From an uncultured Eubacteriales bacterium (GTDB taxonomy: Bacteria; Bacillota; Clostridia; Christensenellales; Aristaeellaceae), in assembly GCA_902789795.1 (NCBI GenBank), contig CADAPM010000013.1, forward strand, positions 17,987 through 81,986: DNA of 64,000 bases, in the 5' to 3' direction. This document shows, one piece after another, positions 19,401-28,248 of this stretch. How positions within the stretch are numbered: the stretch's first letter is position 1; every line of letters begins with the position of its first letter. Made by a program: the position numbers and the translations under genes. The notes under the pieces are model-generated. The model had not been told where the DNA came from. It was given only the letters and a program-made list of their open reading frames with translations, and did no database searches.

Positions 19401-19514
19401 GAAACCGCGCTTCCGCGCGGTTTCAACCTGAACTTATCACTTATCTCTTATCACTTATCTCATTCCTAACTCCTAATTCCTACTTCCTACTTCCTAACTC
19501 CACTCTTCACTCTT
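19401..19514. repeat. hairpin plus TTATCAC and TTCCTAC heptads at the codA 3' end
   Basis: Stem GAAACCGCG/CGCGGTTTC (19401-19409, 19416-19424), AACCTGAACTTATCAC, TTATCAC/TTATCTC heptads (to about 19460), then ATTCCTA, ACTTCCT and ACTCTTC units running to the codA stop codon at 19516. Confidence 0.75.
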
Positions 19515-19515
19515 C

Positions 19516-20751
19516 TCAGAACAGCACTCTCGTCTCCGTCGGCTTGCTCTCCGCGATCGTATTGCCCGCGCGGACGGAGCGCAGCACGGCGCTGTTGCGG
19601 TTCAATGCGTCGTAGTAGTTTTCCGCATCCAGCACGATAAAATTAGCCGGACGCCCTTCGGCGATGCCGTAGCGTTCTCCCAGGTGCAAAGTGCGGGCGG
19701 CATTGGTCGTAATGAAGCGGTAGCTGTTCATGATCTCCTCATAGCCCATCATTTGGCAGACGTGAAGGCCCATGAATACCACGTCGCGCAGGCTGCCGTT
19801 GCCCATGGGATACCAGGGATCGAAGATGTCATCATGGCCGAAGGACACATTGATGCCTTCCGCGGTCAGTTCTTTGACGCGGGTGATGCCGCGGCGCTTC
19901 GGATAGGTGTCGACACGGCCCTGCAGATGCGTGTTGACCAGGGGATTCGCCACGAAATTGATCCTGCTCATCTTCAGCAGGCGCATCAGGCGCAGCACGT
20001 AGGCGTTGTTGTAGCTGTGCATGGCCGTGGTGTGGCTGGCGGTCACTTTGTCAAAGAGCCCCAGCTCCAGCGCGCGGGCGGCTACGGTCTCCAGGCCGCG
20101 GCTGGCCTCGTCGTCGATCTCGTCACAGTGCACATCCACCAGTTTATCGTTTTCCGCCGCCAGGTTCAGGGCAAAGTTCAGGGACTCGACGCTGTATTCG
20201 CGGGTGAACTCGAAATGCGGGATCGCGCCGACGCAGTCCGCCCCCATCGCTACGGCCTCTTCCATGAGCTTTTTGCCGTTCGGATAGCTCAGGATGCCCT
20301 CCTGCGGGAACGCGACGATCTGGATCTCCACCTGGTCCTTCAGTTCTTCCCGCAGCTCGATCAGCGCCTGCATGGCCGTCAGCTTCGGGTCTGTCACATC
20401 CACATGGGTACGGATGAACTGAATGCCGTTGGCGGCATAGAGGCGCACACAGCGCTGAACGCGCTCGCGGATGTCTGCCCGGGAGAGTTTATCTTTACGC
20501 TTGCTCCAGCACTCGATGCCTTCAAACAGCGTGCCGGACATATTCCATACGGGATCGCCCGCCGTCAGGCAGGTGTCCAGGTGTACGTGGGATTCGATGA
20601 AGGGCGGCAGCACCAGCTTCCTGCCCAGATCGACGATCTCTTCTCCGCCTTTGGGGGCCAGATTTGGCGCGATGGCACTGAACGATCCGTTTTCCACGCG
20701 GATGTCGACAGGCGCCTGGGCATTCTCGATCAAAGCGTTGCGAAACAGCAT
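19516..20751 (-). CDS. codA: cytosine deaminase
   Basis: 411-residue amidohydrolase that converts cytosine to uracil and ammonia in the cytoplasm for pyrimidine salvage. Metal and catalytic motifs are in order: ESHVHLDTCLTAG (HxH, about 54-66), the VDVHCDEIDDEA segment (metal His plus the catalytic Glu), ASHTTAMHSYN and the late FGHDDIFDPWYPMGNG with the metal Asp. Length and motifs fit CodA rather than a guanine or adenine deaminase. It follows codB by 18 nt and shares its PyrR-controlled leader. The stop codon abuts a heptad repeat. Confidence 0.92.
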   Translation of the reverse strand: MLFRNALIENAQAPVDIRVENGSFSAIAPNLAPKGGEEIVDLGRKLVLPPFIESHVHLDTCLTAGDPVWNMSGTLFEGIECWSKRKDKLSRADIRERVQRCVRLYAANGIQFIRTHVDVTDPKLTAMQALIELREELKDQVEIQIVAFPQEGILSYPNGKKLMEEAVAMGADCVGAIPHFEFTREYSVESLNFALNLAAENDKLVDVHCDEIDDEASRGLETVAARALELGLFDKVTASHTTAMHSYNNAYVLRLMRLLKMSRINFVANPLVNTHLQGRVDTYPKRRGITRVKELTAEGINVSFGHDDIFDPWYPMGNGSLRDVVFMGLHVCQMMGYEEIMNSYRFITTNAARTLHLGERYGIAEGRPANFIVLDAENYYDALNRNSAVLRSVRAGNTIAESKPTETRVLF

Positions 20752-20769
20752 GTAGAGCCTCCTGTTTCC

Positions 20770-21999
20770 TTATTTCCTGATGATCTTGTTGTAAACCAGA
20801 TAGCAGACCGCAGCCGTTGCCATGGCATTCAGGCTGGCAATGCCCCAGGGCACAAAGTTGCCCACGAGCGCGCCCAGGACGACGCCGAGGACCGCGCCGG
20901 GATTGACCTTTTCGATCACGGGCTTGTCGGTCTCATAATTTTTCCTGTTCATGAAGTAGTCCAGGACCAGGATCAGGCCGATCGGGGGGAGCGTCGCGTT
21001 CAGGAAGTTGAGCCAGCCAACGAAGTTGTAGTACAGCCACATGGCGGTCGCGGTGCCGATGATGCCGGCCACGATCACGAGGGGGCGCTTGCGGACCTTG
21101 GTGATGTTGGAGAGGCCCAGAGCGCCGGTGTACAGGGCGTTGTCATTGGTGGTCCAGATGTTCGCGCCCAGCACGATCAGGGCGGGGACCGTCAGCCCCT
21201 GAGCGATCATGACATAGAAGATGTCGTCCATCCCGGTGAACGCGCCGCCCACAGCGCCGAAGGCAAACATCAGCGTGTTGCCGATGAAGAAGGCGATCAC
21301 GGTGGTGATCACAGCCACCTTGGTCGACTTCGCGAAGCGCGTGAAGTTGGGCGTAGCCGTGCCGCCGCTGACGAAGGAACCGATGACCAGGCCGATGCCG
21401 CTGAAGAGGGTGATGCTGCCGGAGCTCTTGGCGAAGATGGCGCTCAGGCCGCCGCCTTCCACGGTGGCGGTCACCATGGAGTAGATGCCCAGGATGGCGA
21501 TCAGGGGAACGCTGACATAACTGACAATCTCCATACCGCGGATGCCGAAGTAGGCTGAGGCGGTCATGCAGATGCCGGCCAAGACGATGAGGATCCAGGG
21601 GCTGATGTGAAGCACTTCCGCAGCGGGGATCGCGAACATGGCGACACCGACGCCGAACCAGCCGATCTGGGTCAGGCCGATCATGGCGGAAGGCAGGTAG
21701 CTGCCGATGCTGCCGAAGCTGCGCTGGGCAAGAAGGTCAAAAGAAAGGCCGGTCTTGCTGCCGACATAACCGAGCACGCCGGTATAGCATGCCAGGATCA
21801 GTCCGCCCAGTAAGACCGACCAGATGAATCCGCTCAGGTCCAGGCCGTTGCCAAGCTTCGCGCCTACGCTCATGCTGGCGCTGAAGAAGGTGAAGCCCAG
21901 CATGATGAAGAACATGGGCCAGAACTTCTTTCTGGCATGACTGGGTACGCTCTCAAACGTGTAGTCGTTGTCTACGTGGGCTGTCTGTTTGCTGCTCAT
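20770..21999 (-). CDS. codB: cytosine permease, NCS1 family
   Basis: 409 residues, about 12 membrane helices. It imports cytosine by cation symport. FWPMFFIMLGFTFFSAS, the glycine-rich GLTQIGWFGVGVAMFAIP and a conserved IWTTNDNALYTGALGLSNI block are typical of NCS1 cytosine/purine permeases. The start has GGAGGAAAGACAA upstream. First gene of the codB-codA operon, behind a PyrR attenuator, so expression should fall when UMP/UTP is plentiful. Confidence 0.92.
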   Translation of the reverse strand: MSSKQTAHVDNDYTFESVPSHARKKFWPMFFIMLGFTFFSASMSVGAKLGNGLDLSGFIWSVLLGGLILACYTGVLGYVGSKTGLSFDLLAQRSFGSIGSYLPSAMIGLTQIGWFGVGVAMFAIPAAEVLHISPWILIVLAGICMTASAYFGIRGMEIVSYVSVPLIAILGIYSMVTATVEGGGLSAIFAKSSGSITLFSGIGLVIGSFVSGGTATPNFTRFAKSTKVAVITTVIAFFIGNTLMFAFGAVGGAFTGMDDIFYVMIAQGLTVPALIVLGANIWTTNDNALYTGALGLSNITKVRKRPLVIVAGIIGTATAMWLYYNFVGWLNFLNATLPPIGLILVLDYFMNRKNYETDKPVIEKVNPGAVLGVVLGALVGNFVPWGIASLNAMATAAVCYLVYNKIIRK

Positions 22000-22040
22000 T
22001 TGTCTTTCCTCCTTTTTCTTTGGTATCTTTCGGAGAACCG

Positions 22041-22150
22041 AAAAACGCGGCTCTCCGTCAAGGAAAGCCGCGTGAAATACGCATACTGATACCGCATGCT
22101 ACCGCAGTACCGCTGTCCTTGGCGGCCTCACAGGACCGACCTTAAAGTAC
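22041..22150 (-). promoter_or_regulatory. PyrR-binding RNA attenuator upstream of codBA
   Basis: On the minus strand the leader contains GGTCCTGTGAGGCC (22137-22124) between TTTAAGGTC and GCCAAGGACA, matching the PyrR anti-antiterminator consensus (ARUCCNGNGAGGYU in a bulged stem-loop). It is followed by an intrinsic terminator ACGCGGCT...AGCCGCGTTTTT (22073-22041) about 40 nt before codB. UMP-bound PyrR would favour termination. Confidence 0.87.
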
Positions 22151-22158
22151 CGAGGTGT

Positions 22159-22187
22159 ATTGTAAAGGGCAAAAGGGGATTTGTCAA
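22159..22187 (-). promoter_or_regulatory. consensus promoter of the codBA operon
   Basis: TTGACA (22187-22182), exactly 17 nt, TACAAT (22164-22159) on the minus strand, directly before the PyrR leader. Confidence 0.88.
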
Positions 22188-22231
22188 CAGGGAACTTTAG
22201 ATGTTTGAACCAACAAAAGAGTGTGAAGCGA

Positions 22232-22452
22232 AAAGTAGGAAGTAGGAGGTAGGAAGTAGGAAGTAAAGATAGTTTTGAGAGTAAAGAGCGGGGGGGAAAG
22301 TAGGAAGTAGGAGTTAGAAAGTAGGAAGTAATGAATGTTCTGCAGTGGCGCTTTATACGCCGCCTGAACCAGTAGAATTACTTCCTACTTTCTACCTCCT
22401 ACCTCCTGCTTACTACTTCCTAATTCCGCATTCCGCATTCCGAATTCCGAAT
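22232..22452. repeat. TAGGAAG-family inverted repeat with 54-bp core at the argF 3' end
   Basis: Left arm of AGGAAGT heptads (22232-22330), core 22328-22381 (GTAATGAATGTTC...GTAGAATTAC, with GGCG/CGCC inside), right arm ACTTCCT/ACCTCCT heptads, then ATTCCGC units reaching the argF stop. The stop TAA is the first base triplet of the last heptad. Left of this, 22188-22231 shows nothing else. Confidence 0.75.
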
Positions 22453-23444
22453 TAGTCCGCCGTGGTTGCCACAATCACGGCCTTAATGGTGTGCATCCTG
22501 TTTTCAGCCTCGTCAAACACAATGGACTGGGGGCCTTCGAAGACCTCGTCGGTCACCTCCATGGCGGTGAGGCCGTATTTGTCGTGGATCTCGCGGCCGA
22601 TCTCGGTGTTCAGGTCGTGGAAGGCGGGCAGGCAGTGCATGAAGCGGCACTGGGGTCCGGCCAGCGCCATCAGCGCGGCGTCCACCTGGTAGGGGCGGAG
22701 GGCGGAAATGCGCTCCTGCCAGACCGCGTCCGGCTCGCCCATGGACACCCACACATCCGTGTACAGCACGTCCGCGCCGCGCACGGCCTCCGCCGGATCC
22801 TCGGAGAAGCTGAGCTCCGCGCCGGTCTTTTGCGCGACGGCGGCGCACTCCTCGCGCAGCGCTTCTTGGGGCCAGTAGGCCTTCGGCGCGCAGGCGGTGA
22901 AGCGCAGGCCCATCTTGGCGCAGCCGATCATCAGGCTGTTGCCCATGTTGTAGCGCGCGTCGCCGAGATATACGAGCTTCCGGCCCTTCAGGCTGCCGAA
23001 GTGCTCCCTTATGGTCAGCAGGTCCGCCAGCACCTGGGTGGGATGGTACTCGTTGGTCAGGCCGTTCAGCACGGGCACGCCGGCGTATTGCGCCAGGGCC
23101 TCCACAATCTCCTGCCCGAAGCCGCGGTACTCGATGGCGTCATACATGCGCCCCAGCACCCGCGCCGTGTCCGCGATGGACTCCTTCTTGCCCATCTGGC
23201 TGCTCTTGGGGTCCAGGTAGGTGCTGTGCATGCCCAGGTCCGCCGCCGCCACCTCGAAGGCGCAGCGGGTGCGGGTGGACGTCTTTTCAAACACGAGGGC
23301 GATGTGCTTGCCCTCGCACAGCCTGTGCGGGATGCCCGCCTTCTTCTGCGCCTTGAGCTCCGCCGCCAGATCAATGAGCGCCCCGATCTCCTCCGGCGTA
23401 TAATCCTTGAGCGTCAGGAAGCTGCGGCCCTTGAACTGTTCCAT
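22452..23444 (-). CDS. argF: ornithine carbamoyltransferase
   Basis: 330 residues. It transfers the carbamoyl group of carbamoyl phosphate to ornithine to give citrulline. The carbamoyl-phosphate loop KTSTRTR is at 54-60, [18 protein letters not shown] carries the HPTQ motif, and MHCLPAFHD the ornithine-site HCLP. There is no arginine deiminase or carbamate kinase nearby, so the anabolic argF role is favoured over catabolic arcB. Carbamoyl phosphate would come from the CarAB encoded 11 kb away. The start follows GGGGAGGGAATTTC. Confidence 0.93.
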   Translation of the reverse strand: MEQFKGRSFLTLKDYTPEEIGALIDLAAELKAQKKAGIPHRLCEGKHIALVFEKTSTRTRCAFEVAAADLGMHSTYLDPKSSQMGKKESIADTARVLGRMYDAIEYRGFGQEIVEALAQYAGVPVLNGLTNEYHPTQVLADLLTIREHFGSLKGRKLVYLGDARYNMGNSLMIGCAKMGLRFTACAPKAYWPQEALREECAAVAQKTGAELSFSEDPAEAVRGADVLYTDVWVSMGEPDAVWQERISALRPYQVDAALMALAGPQCRFMHCLPAFHDLNTEIGREIHDKYGLTAMEVTDEVFEGPQSIVFDEAENRMHTIKAVIVATTAD

Positions 23445-23476
23445 GAAATTCCCTCCCCGTCCAGTTTTTCCCTGCT

Positions 23477-23505
23477 ATTGTACCATGTAAAGACGCCCCG
23501 GACAA
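23477..23505 (-). promoter_or_regulatory. argF: promoter of argF
   Basis: TTGTCC (23505-23500), 17 nt, TACAAT (23482-23477) on the minus strand. I see no clear ARG box. Confidence 0.65.
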
Positions 23506-23520
23506 GCGACAGGCACAGAA

Positions 23521-23570
23521 GAAAAACAAGAAGCCCCGCCAGGGGCCGGTGATGCGCCGCCTGACGGGGC
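23521..23570 (-). terminator. terminator of the fructan operon
   Basis: GCCCCGTCAGG (23570-23560) pairs with CCTGGCGGGGC (23543-23533), followed on the minus strand by TTCTTGTTTTTC. It lies 12 nt after the last gene of the operon. Confidence 0.85.
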
Positions 23571-23582
23571 AATTTTGCTGAA

Positions 23583-24287
23583 TTACAGCGCGGGGTTGTA
23601 GGTGTTCTGCACGCGCTGCCACGGGATCTCGACCATCTCGGTGGAGTTGCCGTCTTTCACGGTGTCGGAGTAGGTCTTGTAGTCCGGGATCTCGTTATAC
23701 AGGGTGACCACGTTGTCAAAGAAGGCAACGGCCCAGGAGCCGGGGCTCTCTTCGTCCCACAGTTCCAGGTACAGCTCTTCGCCGATGTAGTCGCGCAGGT
23801 CGATGATGAAGGTGGCCATGTCCGCCCAGGAGCCGCCCACGCCCTTCTTGATGCTGGGGAAGCCGGAATCCTTGAAGTGACGGTTGCGGAAGAGGCCTAC
23901 CTGGGTGCCGTCCGCCTTGAAGACCTTGACCGCAGCGGTGCGGCCGCCCATGCGCACGGTGATGTAGCCCACGCCGCCCAGCTTGAAGTGGGAGGAAGTG
24001 ATGTGCCAGGATTCGGGCTCGGGGATGGTGGTGGCCCAGCCGTCCAGGTGGAAGTTGCCTTCCTGGTTGAAGGGCATTTGCTCGTTCCAGTAGGTGGTGT
24101 CAGAGCTCAGGCCCAGGGGCTTGCCGCTCTCGTCCGTAGGCCAGCCTTCGGGCAGGGTCCAGCCGGTGAAATCGCCGGTCTCGAAGCCGCCGTTTTCCAG
24201 CTCATAGGGGACTTCGCTCTCCGCGAACGCGGAAACGAGGGTGCAGACCATGACGGCCGCCAGCAGGAGGGAGATGAGTTTTTTCAT
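23583..24287 (-). CDS. secreted carbohydrate-binding-module-like protein
   Basis: 234 residues with a signal peptide (1-22, ending AFAES). The mature part begins YELENGGFETGDFTGWTLPEGW, the classic opening of jelly-roll carbohydrate-binding domains, and continues with SSHFKLGGVGYITVRMGG and ELWDEESPGSWAVAFFDNV. Domains of this sort are also found inside large clostridial levanases. As the last gene behind two GH32 enzymes it probably helps bind or present fructan at the surface. It has no catalytic motif and no anchor. This substrate role is inferred from the neighbourhood. Confidence 0.65.
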   Translation of the reverse strand: MKKLISLLLAAVMVCTLVSAFAESEVPYELENGGFETGDFTGWTLPEGWPTDESGKPLGLSSDTTYWNEQMPFNQEGNFHLDGWATTIPEPESWHITSSHFKLGGVGYITVRMGGRTAAVKVFKADGTQVGLFRNRHFKDSGFPSIKKGVGGSWADMATFIIDLRDYIGEELYLELWDEESPGSWAVAFFDNVVTLYNEIPDYKTYSDTVKDGNSTEMVEIPWQRVQNTYNPAL

Positions 24288-24333
24288 GACAGGTGCTCCT
24301 TTCGATATATAGATTTGCCATGGGGGATCGTGG

Positions 24334-26676
24334 TTAGTAAATGCTCGAGACGGTGTACACTTTCAGCTCTTCGACCTTCAGCGCGCCGTCGGCGAAGATC
24401 TTGATCTCCTGGGCCGATGGATCGGCATAGGAGCGGACGCTGATGGCCTTGTCCGCGTTGAAGAAGCCCTCCACCAGGGAGCGGTCGATGAAGATCTCCA
24501 TGGTGAGCTTGCCGTCCTTCAGGGGCACAGTGCCTTCCACCACGCTGGCCTTGGCGTCCTTGGCGCGGTTGCTGGTGAAGCCGTCCATGGTGCCCTTGGC
24601 CGTGTAATAGGTGAAGGAGGTGTAGTTCCTGCGGCCCTGGGACTTGCAGGTGAGGCCGAAGTTCTGCTCATCCTGCGGCGCGAGCACCGCCTTGATGTAC
24701 AGCAGGTCGCCGGAAACGGCCTTCAGCGCCTCGTTAGCCTCGTCCACGGTCACGTTTTCAAGGGAGAGCAGCTCCTGATCCAGCAGGCTGTACACGCGCT
24801 CGTCCGGCACGATGCACACGCCGGTGCCGTCGTCGTTCAGGTAAATGTTCCTGGTCAGGCCCGCGGCATGGGCCCAGCCCGCCGCCGCCTGCTCAGGCCC
24901 GGGGCGCTGGTCCTGCATGATGGAGAAGACGCAATATTTTCCGGTCACCGGGTCCTGCATCACGCTGGGGCCGGTGAACACGTTGCCGCCGTAGTCCAGC
25001 AGCTTGGGCAGGGCAAAGTCCGCATCCGGGGTGAAGCGGCCGGTCTCCTTATCGAAATCGCCGAGGAAGTACCAGACCTTGTTGTCCGCGATGCTGGCGG
25101 GCGCGGGAGAGATGAGGAAAGCGTAGCGGGTGATGGTGCCGGCTTGATTCGTGAGCGGCAGCAGGATGGGCAGCTCCCAGCTGGTGCCGTAGACGATGGA
25201 CTGGTTCTCCATCTCGTAGATGGGGCCCTTGTACTGCCAGTCCATATCAATGGTGCCGTCGGCCAGCACCTCCAGCCGGTCGGTGACGTACAGGAGCGCG
25301 GTGCCACCGCCCTGCTCCGTGCCGGAGCAGACGAGCATGTACCAGTCGTCGCCCTCTTTCCAGATGTGGGAGTCGCGGAACTCGCCCGCCTTGCCCTGGC
25401 CGGGCTGCTGGGCGATGGCCAGCTCGTCGCAGATGACCCACTCCTTCAGCTCGGGGTCTGTGAGGTCCGCCGGGTACGCCGCGCCGATGTTCTGGTTGGA
25501 TATGAGCCCGGCGCTGCGGAAGCTGTCGTTGCCCGCGGTGAAGAACAGGATCGGCACGCCGTTCTTGTCATAGGCCGCGCCGCCGGACCATACGCCGTCG
25601 GGCACCACGCTGTTTTCGGTGGGCACCAGGGCGTCCTCGATCTGCCGCCAGTGCACCGTGTCCTCGCTGACCAGGTGCCCCCAGCAGATGTTGCGCCAGT
25701 AGGTGCCGATGGAATTGCTCTGGAAGAACAGGTGGTACATGCCGTTGTAGTACAGCGGCGCGTGGGGCTCGTTCATCCAGTGCTGGTAGGGGCCGCCGTG
25801 GTACTGGGTCTTGTAGATGTCGCCGGTCAGGATGTTTTCGAGGCCGATCTTTTCATAGGGGATGTCCCCCGGGGCCTTGTCCGCCAGGGCGGCGATCTCC
25901 TCTTCGGACAGGGCCGCGCCGTACACGGCCAGCTCGTCCATGAGGCCCGCGAACATCTGGTAATTGCCGGCGGCGATCTGCTCGCCGTAGGCATTCTTGC
26001 CGATCAAAAGCATTTCCCGGAGCGCGGGCTCGATCACGGAATCGGTGAAGATGGGCTCGGCCGCGGCCTTCTCCCCGTTCAGGTACAGGGTCATGACGCC
26101 CTTGTTCCCGTCGAACACCGCCGCCACGTGGTTCCACTGGTTGCGGCTCAGGCGCTCATCGTCCGTCCACAGGGTGAACCAGTCGTCGCCGGTGCCCACC
26201 TCAAAGCAGAGGCGGCCGAAGCGCTGGTAGCCCAGCAGCACGCCCCGGTATTCCGGCTCGTAATACTGGCCCAGGATCGTGGTCACATGGGCGTTCCCGT
26301 TGGCCGCGGCGTTGGGGTCGTCCCATTCGAAGGCCCGGGGCGCCACCCATACGCTGATGGTCAGCTCGCTGCCAGACAGGCAGATCTCCTCGGGGCTGTA
26401 GGCCACAAAGGTGGACGCGCCGTCGAACAGCAGGGAGCCGCCCTCCGCGCCGATATCGCGCCACTGGGGCTCCATGGGCTGCGTATAGGCCGGAGCAATG
26501 TACTGGTACTGGATGTTCGCATCCTTCAGGTGCCCGCTCTCGTCCCGGACCGTGATGCCCTGCCCCTCGTCAAAGGACAGGTGCAGCAGGGCCGGCTCCT
26601 CGGGCGCCGTCTCCGCGCAGGCGATGGAGATGGACAGCGCCAGGACCAGCAGTACGGGCAGCAATCGTTTCAACAT
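24334..26676 (-). CDS. secreted GH32-type fructan hydrolase with N-terminal LamG domain
   Basis: 780 residues. Signal peptide about 1-21 (the final SIAC could be a weak lipobox), LamG/concanavalin-like domain about 30-255 (LHLSFDEGQG, ELTISVWVAPR, NQWNHVAAVFDG, GLMDELAVYGAALSEEEI), then a GH32 five-blade propeller and C-terminal beta-sandwich. The family's three acids are visible, with changes around them: HWMNEPHAP (Glu303 where the nucleophile is normally Asp of WMNDPNG), GEFRDSH (Asp435 of the RDP motif) and SWELPILLPL (Glu501, acid/base). It would cut extracellular levan, inulin or sucrose, if the Glu303 variant is active. Encoded 20 nt from the intracellular GH32. Confidence 0.82.
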   Translation of the reverse strand: MLKRLLPVLLVLALSISIACAETAPEEPALLHLSFDEGQGITVRDESGHLKDANIQYQYIAPAYTQPMEPQWRDIGAEGGSLLFDGASTFVAYSPEEICLSGSELTISVWVAPRAFEWDDPNAAANGNAHVTTILGQYYEPEYRGVLLGYQRFGRLCFEVGTGDDWFTLWTDDERLSRNQWNHVAAVFDGNKGVMTLYLNGEKAAAEPIFTDSVIEPALREMLLIGKNAYGEQIAAGNYQMFAGLMDELAVYGAALSEEEIAALADKAPGDIPYEKIGLENILTGDIYKTQYHGGPYQHWMNEPHAPLYYNGMYHLFFQSNSIGTYWRNICWGHLVSEDTVHWRQIEDALVPTENSVVPDGVWSGGAAYDKNGVPILFFTAGNDSFRSAGLISNQNIGAAYPADLTDPELKEWVICDELAIAQQPGQGKAGEFRDSHIWKEGDDWYMLVCSGTEQGGGTALLYVTDRLEVLADGTIDMDWQYKGPIYEMENQSIVYGTSWELPILLPLTNQAGTITRYAFLISPAPASIADNKVWYFLGDFDKETGRFTPDADFALPKLLDYGGNVFTGPSVMQDPVTGKYCVFSIMQDQRPGPEQAAAGWAHAAGLTRNIYLNDDGTGVCIVPDERVYSLLDQELLSLENVTVDEANEALKAVSGDLLYIKAVLAPQDEQNFGLTCKSQGRRNYTSFTYYTAKGTMDGFTSNRAKDAKASVVEGTVPLKDGKLTMEIFIDRSLVEGFFNADKAISVRSYADPSAQEIKIFADGALKVEELKVYTVSSIY

Positions 26677-26695
26677 CGGTGTTCCTCCCTGTCGT

Positions 26696-28165
26696 TTACT
26701 TCAGATGGTGCGCCTCCACCGTCACAGTGAGCGGCGCATCGGCGGCAAAGGTGATGCCCTCGGACGCCAGCGGCGTGGGGATCAGGGACGTGACCACGCG
26801 CTCGCCGCCGTTGATGAACAGCTCCACGCTCTCCTTGTCCATCAGCAGGCGCAGGGTGAGCTCTCCGTCATGGACCTCGGCCTTCACATGGCGCGTATGC
26901 GCGATGTCGCGGTGGGAGCCGCCGTGGCTGCGGTCAAAGACCAGCTCGCCCCGGGCCAGGTCGCACCGGATCTGCACATAGTGGCTGTCGTCCTTCGCCA
27001 CGTGCAGGGTGAAGCGGCGGCAGGCGCTGCCCTCCGAATGCAGGGTCACGCTCAGGTCCATGAGCCGGCCATGCACGCCCGGCAGGCGCGTTTCCTCAGA
27101 GATCGTAACCTTTTCATAGCGCACGTCGTCCTGCCAGAGGCCCTTGATCTCGCGCACGGGCAGCTGCATCAGGCGGCCGTCCTTCATGAACACCTCGCGG
27201 GGCACGCTCATCTGCGCGTACCAGGGATGGCGGCGCGGGGCCTCCTTGCAGGTCTCCCAGTTGTCCATCCAGCCGATCATGATCCGCCGGCCATCGGGCG
27301 CCAGCGTCGTCTGCGGCGCGTAGAAGGTCAGGCCGTGATCCACGGGCTGGACGCTCTCGCGCACGAAGCGGTGCTCTTTCCCGTCATAGGAGCCGATCAG
27401 CGCCACGGTGCCGTAGCCGGCGTGGAACTCCTCCCGGGCGTGCATCTCCTGGGGGCTGACCATCAGCACCTGCCTGCCGCCCAACTCGAAGAAGTCCGGG
27501 CACTCCCACATGCGGCCGTATTCCGAGCAGCTGGCGTCGAGCTCGGTGACGAAGCGCCAGTTGAGCCCGTCGGCGCTCTCCATCAGCAGGATCGCGCCCT
27601 GCTTTTCCGCGTGCCGGTTGGCCACCACCATCCGGTATACGCCGTCCTCCCGCCAGATCTTGGGATCCCGGAAGTCGAACTCGCTGTAGCCCTCGGGCAG
27701 GTGTGCGTGCCGGATCACCGGGTTCAGGAGGGATTTTTCAAAGTCCGTGCCGTCCCCGAAGGCGACGCACTGGGCCTGGGTCTCCCGGCGGAAGGTGCCG
27801 GCGGGCTGTACGCCGGTGTAGGCCAGCATCAGCCGGCCGTCCGGCATCTCCACCGCGCTGCCGGAAAAGCAGCCGCCCGCGTCCGCCGCGGTATCCGGCG
27901 CCAGGGCGCAAGGCATGTAGGTCCAGTGCAGCAGGTCCTGGCTGACAGCGTGACCCCAGTGCATGGGCCCCCACTGCCGGGAGAAGGGATGGTACTGGTA
28001 GAACAGGTGATACTGCCCTTTGTACCAGCAGAATCCGTTGGGGTCGTTCATCCAGCCGACCAGCGGCGTCAGGTGGAACAATGGACGCTCGTCCGCCGAA
28101 AGCTTCATGGCCTGTTCGCGCTCAAAGTCTCTCACCCTGTCCAGGGGCGTAGGATTTTTGCTCAT
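26696..28165 (-). CDS. scrB: intracellular GH32 beta-fructofuranosidase (sucrose/fructo-oligosaccharide hydrolase)
   Basis: 489 residues with no signal peptide. Canonical GH32: GWMNDPNGF (nucleophile Asp41), FDFRDPKIW (Asp167) and MWECPDFF (acid/base Glu221), with the YKGQYHLFYQYHP and MHWGHAVSQDLLHW blocks. It releases fructose from imported sucrose or fructo-oligosaccharides; sucrose-6-phosphate is less likely because import here is by ABC transporter, not PTS. Fructose would go to the fructokinase encoded at 33195. In the middle of the permease-binding protein-GH32 operon. Confidence 0.9.
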   Translation of the reverse strand: MSKNPTPLDRVRDFEREQAMKLSADERPLFHLTPLVGWMNDPNGFCWYKGQYHLFYQYHPFSRQWGPMHWGHAVSQDLLHWTYMPCALAPDTAADAGGCFSGSAVEMPDGRLMLAYTGVQPAGTFRRETQAQCVAFGDGTDFEKSLLNPVIRHAHLPEGYSEFDFRDPKIWREDGVYRMVVANRHAEKQGAILLMESADGLNWRFVTELDASCSEYGRMWECPDFFELGGRQVLMVSPQEMHAREEFHAGYGTVALIGSYDGKEHRFVRESVQPVDHGLTFYAPQTTLAPDGRRIMIGWMDNWETCKEAPRRHPWYAQMSVPREVFMKDGRLMQLPVREIKGLWQDDVRYEKVTISEETRLPGVHGRLMDLSVTLHSEGSACRRFTLHVAKDDSHYVQIRCDLARGELVFDRSHGGSHRDIAHTRHVKAEVHDGELTLRLLMDKESVELFINGGERVVTSLIPTPLASEGITFAADAPLTVTVEAHHLK

Positions 28166-28248
28166 CGATTCCTCCAGCGGTCAGTCATCGTATTTGGAAA
28201 GCCGGAGACCGGTCTGACCGGTCTCCGGCACGGGTTCATGGGTTCTGA

